A stretch of DNA of 34,323 nt from an uncultured Bacilli bacterium. Lineage in GTDB: Bacteria > Bacillota_I > Bacilli_A > RF39 > UBA660. The stretch covers positions 1-34,323 of the forward strand of contig CANRBR010000007.1 in the NCBI GenBank assembly GCA_947628915.1. The letters run 5' to 3'. Below the pieces are notes generated by a model. It worked only from the letters and a program-made list of their open reading frames with translations. It did not search any database and had not been told where the DNA came from. Position numbers and translations under genes: made by a program. Of the stretch, positions 27,271-34,323 are shown piece by piece (the first letter of the stretch is position 1; every line of letters starts with the position of its first letter).

Positions 27271-28464
27271 TTGAAAAACTATATATTATTTTTGTTAAAA
27301 AGCAAAGTAAATATAAATATAAAAGGTTCTAATATAGAAAAGTTTATAAAAAGATTAAAAAATAATAATATAGAAATTTTAAATATTAATTATATATCTA
27401 AAGATGAGATAAATGTTAAAATATATAAAAATGATTACGATAAAGTAATATCTATAAAAACAATATATGAAATAAATATACTAGATTATTTTGGAATAGT
27501 AAGAATAAAAAATAATATATTAAATAGTAAATTTATTATAATTATGGTAGTTATTGCTTTAATTTTTTTATATATTGTAACAAATATAATATTTAGTGTA
27601 GATATTATAACTAATGATTCAAAAATGGAGATTTTACTTAAAGAAGAGTTGAGTGAACTTGGAATAAAAAAATATAACTTTAAAAAAAGTTATAATGATA
27701 TACAAAAAATAAAACAAGAAATATTAAATAAATATAGAAGTGATATAGACTGGATAGAAATAGAAAATATAGGTACTAAATATATAGTTAGATTTGAACC
27801 CAGAATAGAGAGTATAGAAAATAAAGATACACCACTAAGACATATAATTGCTAAAAAAGATTGTATTATAAAGTCTTTAGATATATCAAATGGACAAATT
27901 ATAAAAGGACTTAATTCTTATGTGAAAAAAGGAGATATTATAGTAAGTGGATATGTTGATTTAAATGGGAGTGTTAAAGACACAGTAAGTTCTATTGGCA
28001 CTGTTTATGGAGAGGTATGGTATAAAGTAGAAGTTACATATCCTTTTAAATATTATGAAAGTATTGAAACAGGTAAAAAAAATAAAGTAATAGTAGTTAA
28101 ATTTTTAAATAATGATATAGAATTATTTAACTTTAATAAATATAAAACTAAAAATATAGAAGAGGAAACTATATTTAAAAACAATATACTTCCTATAAAA
28201 CTTGTCTACCAATTACAAAGAGAAACGCGTGTTATTAATGAAACATTAGATGAGGATGAATTAATAAAAAAAGCGAGTTTACTTGCTAAAGAAAAGATAG
28301 AAAATAAATTAAAAGACAATGAATATGTATCTAATTATAAAGTATTAAGTAAGAGTGTACACGAAGATTCTATTACTTTAAATATATTTTTTAGTGTTGT
28401 TGAAGATGTAACTAGTTATCAAAATATAGAAGAATATAAAGAAGAGATTAAAGATGAAATTTAA
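27271..28464 (+). CDS. yqfD: Sporulation protein YqfD
   Basis: YqfD-like N-terminal domain, TM, DWIEIENIGTKYIVRFEPR, IIAKKDCIIKSLDISNGQIIKGLNSYVKKGDIIVSG; TTG start with AGGTGAT SD. Confidence 0.9.
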   Translation: MKNYILFLLKSKVNINIKGSNIEKFIKRLKNNNIEILNINYISKDEINVKIYKNDYDKVISIKTIYEINILDYFGIVRIKNNILNSKFIIIMVVIALIFLYIVTNIIFSVDIITNDSKMEILLKEELSELGIKKYNFKKSYNDIQKIKQEILNKYRSDIDWIEIENIGTKYIVRFEPRIESIENKDTPLRHIIAKKDCIIKSLDISNGQIIKGLNSYVKKGDIIVSGYVDLNGSVKDTVSSIGTVYGEVWYKVEVTYPFKYYESIETGKKNKVIVVKFLNNDIELFNFNKYKTKNIEEETIFKNNILPIKLVYQLQRETRVINETLDEDELIKKASLLAKEKIENKLKDNEYVSNYKVLSKSVHEDSITLNIFFSVVEDVTSYQNIEEYKEEIKDEI

Positions 28465-28495
28465 TTTATGTATTAAAATTTTTATAATTACATGT

Positions 28496-28501
28496 TATAA
28501 T
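28496..28501 (+). promoter_or_regulatory. Extended -10 of the RDD gene
   Basis: TGTTATAAT, 21 nt upstream of ATG 28523. Confidence 0.5.
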
Positions 28502-28522
28502 GTATACGGTAGGTGATTTAAT

Positions 28523-29197
28523 ATGAAAATAATTTTAAAAAGAGTTGCTGCATATCTAATAGATATAATTATAGTTACTTTTGTATCGACACTTTTAACA
28601 TCTAATAGTTATATAAATAAAGATTACGAAAAATATGTAGATACTTATGATGAATACAGTAACTATTATGATGATTATCAAGAGTCTTTAGAAAATTTAA
28701 ACGATAAGAAAGATGAACTAGAAGAAAGTGAGTTTAATAAGGAATTAGATGATTTAAATAAAGAATATTTAACTACTAGTAATGATTACAGTTATAAATT
28801 ATCTAAATTATCATTTGTTCCTAATTTAATAAATATACTTTTCATTTTACTTTATTTTGTAGTTTTTCAATTCTATTTTGGTGGGATTACTTTGGGTAAG
28901 AAACTCATGAAAATTAAAGTTGTATCTAATAACGATAAAAAATTGACTATATTTAATTTCTTTATTAGAAGTTTAATATTGAATAGTGTATTTTTAAATG
29001 TATTAAGCATGGTATATTTAATGGTATTATCTAAAAACACATATATTGTATGTGACCAAATAATATATATAATTAATTATATTTTAGAACTTTCAATAAT
29101 AATTACTTGTATGTTTAGAAAAGACCATAGGGGATTACACGACTTAATATCAAATACTAAAGTAGTAGAAGTAAAGGAGGAAAATCATGAAGTGTAA
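28523..29197 (+). CDS. RDD family membrane protein
   Basis: LKRVAAYLIDIIIV, GGITLGKKLMKIKVV, RKDHRGLHDLISNTKVV. Confidence 0.9.
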   Translation: MKIILKRVAAYLIDIIIVTFVSTLLTSNSYINKDYEKYVDTYDEYSNYYDDYQESLENLNDKKDELEESEFNKELDDLNKEYLTTSNDYSYKLSKLSFVPNLINILFILLYFVVFQFYFGGITLGKKLMKIKVVSNNDKKLTIFNFFIRSLILNSVFLNVLSMVYLMVLSKNTYIVCDQIIYIINYILELSIIITCMFRKDHRGLHDLISNTKVVEVKEENHEV

Positions 29198-31388
29198 AAG
29201 ATGTGGTAAAGAAATAGAAGAAAACGAAGTATTTTGCGATGATTGTAAAGATGAGATGAAGGATGCATCTTCTAAAAAGGAAGTAGAAGAGTTAGAAGAC
29301 TTAATAGAAGACCATGAAAAACTTAATGAATTAGAAGATACAAAAGAATTAAAAAATTTAAACGAGATAATAGAAGAAAATAAAGAAGAAGTGATAGAAG
29401 AACTTCCAACAAGAGAAGAACTACATAAAGATGATGTAAAACCTAAAAAGAATAAAAAGGCTCTTATAATAACTCTTATAGTAGTAGGCTCTATAGTTGT
29501 ATTAGGTCTAATTATATTATCAGTTGTATTAACTTTAAAAATGTTTAGTAAAAATAAACAAAATTTTGAAGGTACAGCAAATAAAAAAATTAATTACGAA
29601 GAAGTTATAAACGATTATGGAAAATCATTAGAAGAGACATCTAAGAAGTATTTAAGTGAAAACAATACAGTTTTAACATGGCAACAATTAAGTGAACTAG
29701 TTAAATACGATAAATACGATATATCTTGTGAAACACATAATATATATAAAGATGGTAGTATTTACTTAGAATCTTGTAAAGTAAATGATAAGAATACTAA
29801 GTATACTTATGGTACTATAAAAGAAGAGAAAAAAGATGGTAAAAAAGTAACAATATATAAACTCGATTATAGTAACGGTTACTATTCATACTCAGATAAG
29901 AGAAATAACGGAGCTAGTGAAGTTGCAACTCTAACTTGTGAAACTATGGATTGTAAATATATAAATGCTTACGATAAATATGCACTTATAAAAGAGAATA
30001 ATCATTATTATTTATATAATTATGAGAATGATTCTATAGAATTTGGACCTTTTGATATGTATGATGATTATTCATATGCAACTGATTTACTTGTAAATAA
30101 TAATAAACTTTACGGAGTATTTTATAAAGAAAATAATAAGAAGAATATTTATAATGTAACTACTGGAAAGACTATTAAAGATGTAAAAGGCGAATTATTA
30201 TTTGCAGAGATGAATTTTGACCCATCTATTATGTATAAATATAATTACGCTGTACTTGAGGACAACAATACATATAATTTCGTTAATTTAAAGACAGGTA
30301 ATGTAAGTTATTCTATAACAGGTAATTTAGGAGATTTTATAGAAGATGAAAAAAACAAATTAGTATATATGACTATATACGATGAAAACTATGAATCATT
30401 TACTCTTTATAACAGTAATGGTAAACAGTTATTTAATGGTAATAACTTTACAAAAGTAAATATTGATAATGGAAATATAATAGTATCTAATAAAAATAGT
30501 TATCAAGTATATGACTCTAACTTAAAGTTAAAAACATCAAGTAAAAAATATGATGAAGTATTAGGACTTTATTCTGATTTTATAGTAGTATTAGATAACA
30601 ATCATTTAGAGATACTAGATACAAAAGATTCTATACTTGCAACATTCGATTTCGAATGGAATAAAAATCGTTATACTTTCCACTCTATGTTATCTGGATG
30701 GTATAAAGAAAATGGTAAAAATGGTATATATCTAGTAGTAGAAGATAAGACTATTCCTTTTGGAACTCTTGGTAGTGGGCTTGAATATTATTACATACCT
30801 GATACTAAAGAAGTAGGAGTTATTAAAACTGAAGGAGTAGGTGGATATGCAAAACCTATAATATATTTATATCCAGAGGAAAAGACCGATGTAACAGTAA
30901 CATTTAAAAATCCTAATCTACTTACAACTACGTATCCAAAATTTAAAAATAGTTGGAAAGTTACTGCCAGTCCAAATGGAGATTTGTACGATTTAAACGG
31001 TAATTATTACTATGGACTTTATTTTGAAGAAGAAGGGTCTAGTGATGTAGATTTTACTGAAGGATTTTATGTAACTAAAGCCTCAGCAATAGATTTCTTA
31101 GAAGAAAAACTAAGTATCATAGGTTTAAATCCTAAAGAGAGAAATGAATTTATAATGTACTGGTTACCAATACTTGAAAAAAATGAAAAGAGTTTAGTTT
31201 ACTTTGAATTAACAGAAGAAAGGGATAAATATAATAAACTAATCATAAATCCTAAACCTGATTCAGTATTACGAGTTGCTATACACATTAAAAAAGTTAA
31301 TAAAAAAACTTCTATTAAAGAAGAGAAGTTAAAAACATTTAAAAGAAGTGGATTTACAGTAGTCGAGTGGGGTGGAGTAATACATTAG
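29187..31388 (+). CDS. Zinc-ribbon + TM protein with large uncharacterised C-terminal domain
   Basis: MKCKRCGKEIEENEVFCDDC, TM LIITLIVVGSIVVLGLIILSVVLTL, C-terminal AKPIIYLYPEEKTDVTVTF...FIMYWLPILE. Confidence 0.85.
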   Translation: MKCKRCGKEIEENEVFCDDCKDEMKDASSKKEVEELEDLIEDHEKLNELEDTKELKNLNEIIEENKEEVIEELPTREELHKDDVKPKKNKKALIITLIVVGSIVVLGLIILSVVLTLKMFSKNKQNFEGTANKKINYEEVINDYGKSLEETSKKYLSENNTVLTWQQLSELVKYDKYDISCETHNIYKDGSIYLESCKVNDKNTKYTYGTIKEEKKDGKKVTIYKLDYSNGYYSYSDKRNNGASEVATLTCETMDCKYINAYDKYALIKENNHYYLYNYENDSIEFGPFDMYDDYSYATDLLVNNNKLYGVFYKENNKKNIYNVTTGKTIKDVKGELLFAEMNFDPSIMYKYNYAVLEDNNTYNFVNLKTGNVSYSITGNLGDFIEDEKNKLVYMTIYDENYESFTLYNSNGKQLFNGNNFTKVNIDNGNIIVSNKNSYQVYDSNLKLKTSSKKYDEVLGLYSDFIVVLDNNHLEILDTKDSILATFDFEWNKNRYTFHSMLSGWYKENGKNGIYLVVEDKTIPFGTLGSGLEYYYIPDTKEVGVIKTEGVGGYAKPIIYLYPEEKTDVTVTFKNPNLLTTTYPKFKNSWKVTASPNGDLYDLNGNYYYGLYFEEEGSSDVDFTEGFYVTKASAIDFLEEKLSIIGLNPKERNEFIMYWLPILEKNEKSLVYFELTEERDKYNKLIINPKPDSVLRVAIHIKKVNKKTSIKEEKLKTFKRSGFTVVEWGGVIH

Positions 31389-31838
31389 TTATAAATAGAA
31401 TTCATCTATTTCGGCACTTATATTCTTAGTATTATCGTGTATATAGAATATAGTTTTAAATGTATTAATTAAATTACTATTGTTAGTATAGTTAAGTATA
31501 TCAGATAAAGATAATATCCCAACGATATTGTCTTTTTCTTTTACTAGTAATCTTTTTATTTTTTTATCACTCATAATCTTTAGTGCCTCATCTATTGTAT
31601 CAGTTGTACTCACACACTCAATATTATTTGTAATATAAGGTTTGACTTTATCATTCACACTTTTTATTGTAGGAACTGCAAGACATATATCTCTATCTGT
31701 AATTACTCCAACATAATTATCTTTGTCTTTTATAGGAATAAATCCAATATTGTTTTCTTTCATCATTTTAGCTATATCTTTAATAGAAGAATCTGTATTA
31801 CCAGAAATAATATCTTTACTCATTATTTCACTAATCAT
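31389..31838 (-). CDS. CBS-domain pair protein
   Basis: MISEIMSKDIISGNTDSSIKDIAKMMKENNIGFIPIKD...GVITDRDICLA...IDEALKIMSDKKIKRLLVKE. Confidence 0.9.
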   Translation of the reverse strand: MISEIMSKDIISGNTDSSIKDIAKMMKENNIGFIPIKDKDNYVGVITDRDICLAVPTIKSVNDKVKPYITNNIECVSTTDTIDEALKIMSDKKIKRLLVKEKDNIVGILSLSDILNYTNNSNLINTFKTIFYIHDNTKNISAEIDEFYL

Positions 31839-31893
31839 TTTATCACCTCTAATATTATTTGCTAAAAATAATCATATATACATATTATTTAGT

Positions 31894-32631
31894 ATGAAAA
31901 GAATGCACTTAAAAAGACATAAAAAAAAATCTATTATAAATAAAATATTGATAATAGTTATATTACTTTTTATATCTGTTATATATATATTAAAAATATT
32001 TAGTGAAAAAGCAGTCCCTGAGATGATTAATTATTCAGAAATTGAAACTAAAAAAATAGTTTCATCACTTATAAATACAGCAGTAATAGATGAGATATCA
32101 ACTAAAACAACTATGGATGATTTATTTATAACTTTAAAAGATTCAAATGGAGATATAAAAAGTATTGATATCAACTCTTCAAAGGTAAACAAAATTTTAG
32201 TAGATGCATCTAAGATAGTAGAACAGAATTTAAAATATTTAGAAAGTGGAGAAGTAGATAAGCTTAAACTAAATAGTAATTATGATAAAGAAAAATTAAA
32301 AAAAGGTATTATATATGAACTACCAAGTGGGATTATATTTAATAATGTACTATTTAATAATGTAATGCCTAAAATACCTGTTAAGATTAATCTAATCGGT
32401 AATATTTTTTGTAGACTTAATACAGAAGTAGAGTCATATGGAATAAACAATGCTTTAATTAAAGTTAGTATTGGTATCGAAGCAGAAGTAAAAATATTAT
32501 TACCATTTACTTCAACAAATACAAAAATTACTACAAATGTTCCTGTTGTTATAAAAATATTAGAAGGTAATATACCTAGTTATTATTTTGATGGATATTT
32601 AAATAGCCCGAGTGTTAGTACAAGTGTTTAG
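31894..32631 (+). CDS. yunB: Sporulation protein YunB
   Basis: Basic N-terminus + TM, SEKAVPEMINYSEIETKKIVSSLINTAV, PVKINLIGNIFCRLNTEVESYGINNALIKV. Earlier start at 31723 overlaps the CBS gene and is unlikely. Confidence 0.85.
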   Translation: MKRMHLKRHKKKSIINKILIIVILLFISVIYILKIFSEKAVPEMINYSEIETKKIVSSLINTAVIDEISTKTTMDDLFITLKDSNGDIKSIDINSSKVNKILVDASKIVEQNLKYLESGEVDKLKLNSNYDKEKLKKGIIYELPSGIIFNNVLFNNVMPKIPVKINLIGNIFCRLNTEVESYGINNALIKVSIGIEAEVKILLPFTSTNTKITTNVPVVIKILEGNIPSYYFDGYLNSPSVSTSV

Positions 32632-32662
32632 TGTAAATACACAATAAAAATAAAAAAATTTA

Positions 32663-32692
32663 TTTACAGTATAGTGAAAAATATGATATACT
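32663..32692 (+). promoter_or_regulatory. Sigma-A promoter of pseudopilin gene 1
   Basis: TTTACA, 18-nt spacer, TATACT. Confidence 0.6.
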
Positions 32693-32702
32693 AAGAGTGT
32701 AA

Positions 32703-33110
32703 GATGGAGGACTAAGATATGAATAATAGGGCTTTTACACTCGTGGAACTTTTAGCAGTAATAGTAATACTGTCATTGCTCGCACTACTAACATCTACAG
32801 CAATAACAAATTTATTAAGTAATGCAAAAGGAGATTTATCAAGTGTACAAATAGAATTAATAGAATCAGCTGCAAAAACATGGGGAGCAAATAATATATC
32901 AAAACTGCCAAATAATGGGTGCAGTTATATAACTTTAAAAGATTTAAAAGATTTTGGATTACTAGATTCAGATGTTGTAGACCCAAAGACTAATAAAGGT
33001 ATTTCTGACGATTTAAAAATTAAAGTAACGTCAACCGAAGGGAAACAAGGAAATTTAGTAATTGAATATGAAGTCAATCCTGAGAATATAGAAGGGTGTT
33101 ATTGGGTATA
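32703..33110 (+). repeat. Direct repeat copy 1 (pseudopilin SD + N-terminal coding region)
   Basis: Highly similar to the 33929-34323 segment, including the SD and start codon; 1226-bp offset. Confidence 0.8.
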
Positions 33111-33906
33111 TCTTGATACAGTTCAGGAAAAATTAGAAGAGATATTATTATCTTCAGAGAACAATGATAGTATTTTTGAAGATGAGCATAATAACATTAG
33201 ATATAGAGGAGCAACACCTGATAACTATGTAAAATTCAATAACGAAGACTGGAGAATAATAGGATATGTAGATGGACATGTAAAACTAATAAAAGATAAA
33301 TCAATAGGGAATATGGCATGGGATGCAAGTGGAGGACAATATGGCTCAAATGATTGGACAAGACCTGCCGATTTAATGAAATACTTAAATCCAAGTGAAG
33401 TAAATAAAACTGATACTGATGGTGAATATTGGTCTAAGACTTTAAGTGAAGAAGCAAAAAATATGATTGAAAAAGTTACGTGGTCTTTAGGGCCTCTTCA
33501 CATCAATACCCTGTTATCAGCAGAATTTTACAAGTTAGAAAGAGAAAAAAATATATATGGAAGTCTTCCAGTAGAATGGGAAGGATATGTAGGATTGATA
33601 TATCCAAGTGACTATGGATATGCAGCGAGTTCTGAATGTTCAACTAATACTGAAATATCTAGTTATTATCTAAATTGTCAAGATACGGATTGGTTAACCT
33701 TGGAAAATAATGCTATTGAATGGACATTGTCACCTGTTTCAGGTATACCTTATGATGTTTTTTATTTAGGTACTGAAAGGCCTAAGATTGGAATCGGTAA
33801 CGCTGGCGGTACCATTAATATTCGTCCTGTTATAAATTTAAAATCTAATGTAAAAATAGTGGATGGAGATGGAAGTAAGGCAAATCCATTCAAACTCGGA
33901 TATTAA
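32719..33906 (+). CDS. Type IV pilin-like N-methylation protein with C-terminal extracellular domain
   Basis: MNNRAFTLVELLAVIVILSLLALL prepilin signature; C-terminal RGATPDNYVKFNNEDWRIIGYVDGHVKLIKDKSIG...NIRPVINLKSNVKI. Confidence 0.9.
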   Translation: MNNRAFTLVELLAVIVILSLLALLTSTAITNLLSNAKGDLSSVQIELIESAAKTWGANNISKLPNNGCSYITLKDLKDFGLLDSDVVDPKTNKGISDDLKIKVTSTEGKQGNLVIEYEVNPENIEGCYWVYLDTVQEKLEEILLSSENNDSIFEDEHNNIRYRGATPDNYVKFNNEDWRIIGYVDGHVKLIKDKSIGNMAWDASGGQYGSNDWTRPADLMKYLNPSEVNKTDTDGEYWSKTLSEEAKNMIEKVTWSLGPLHINTLLSAEFYKLEREKNIYGSLPVEWEGYVGLIYPSDYGYAASSECSTNTEISSYYLNCQDTDWLTLENNAIEWTLSPVSGIPYDVFYLGTERPKIGIGNAGGTINIRPVINLKSNVKIVDGDGSKANPFKLGY

Positions 33907-33928
33907 CTATGTTTGATATATTATATAA

Positions 33929-34323
33929 GATGGAGGATTAAGATATGAATAATAGAGCTTTTACACTCGTGGAACTTTTAGCGGTAATAGTAATACTTTC
34001 ATTGCTCGCACTACTAACATCTACAGCAATAACAAATTTATTAAGTAATGCTAAAGACGATTTATCAAGTATACAAATAGAATTAATAGAATCAGCTGCA
34101 AAAAGCTGGGAAGCAAATAACGTATCAAAACTACCAAATGATGGAGAGTGTAGTTATTTAACTTTAAAGGATTTAAAAGATTCCGGACTACTAGATTCAA
34201 ATGTTGTAGATCTAAAGACTAATAAAGGTATTTCTGATGATTTAAAAATTAAAATAACTTCATTTAAAGGAGAAAAAGGCAATTTAATAACTGAATATGA
34301 AGTTAATCCTGAGAATGTAGATG
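33929..34323 (+). repeat. Direct repeat copy 2
   Basis: See copy 1; runs off the window end. Confidence 0.8.
33945..34323 (+). CDS. Second type IV pilin-like protein, 3'-truncated by window end
   Basis: ATG 33945 opens MNNRAFTLVELLAVIVILSLLALLTSTAITNLLSNAKDDLSSIQIELIESAAKSW... to the window edge; missing from the ORF track because it has no stop here. Confidence 0.9.
   Translation, partial: MNNRAFTLVELLAVIVILSLLALLTSTAITNLLSNAKDDLSSIQIELIESAAKSWEANNVSKLPNDGECSYLTLKDLKDSGLLDSNVVDLKTNKGISDDLKIKITSFKGEKGNLITEYEVNPENVD

Noticed and set aside
31723-31893. N-terminal extension of yunB ORF
   Set aside because: Translates antisense of the CBS gene; YunB-like basic/TM N-terminus begins at 31894 or 31903.

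Overview
This is an AT-rich Firmicutes chromosomal segment, probably from a compact, Erysipelotrichia/RF39-like uncultured Bacilli lineage. The taxonomy is inferred from gene content and style only. Core blocks: the 3' part of tuf; rlmN-stp-prkC-rsgA-rpe; tig; addB...addA; smr-priA; xerC/D-type recombinase; tdk; yqfC-yqfD; yunB. Accessory parts: a GNAT-ASCH-ASCH operon, three tandem VanY-like D,D-carboxypeptidases, a third ASCH gene and a PemK/MazF-fold toxin gene inserted between addB and addA, two acidic coiled-coil proteins, and two tandem pseudopilin-like genes (the second is cut by the window end). Four probable sporulation genes (cotD-like, yqfC, yqfD, yunB) suggest an endospore former. 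The most interesting signals are non-coding. (1) Two small hairpin-array RNAs flank the PemK toxin gene in convergent orientation. Each has a near-consensus promoter and an intrinsic terminator, and each is built from two degenerate ~36-41 nt repeats whose stems change in a compensatory way. The layout recalls type III toxin-antitoxin systems. (2) A ~320-nt structured RNA with its own promoter and terminator lies upstream of the cotD-like gene. (3) A very regular compact promoter/ribosome-binding module (TGnTATAAT, then ~15 nt, then ATG) is often fused directly behind terminators that overlap the preceding stop codon. No tRNA, rRNA, CRISPR array or IS transposase was seen.
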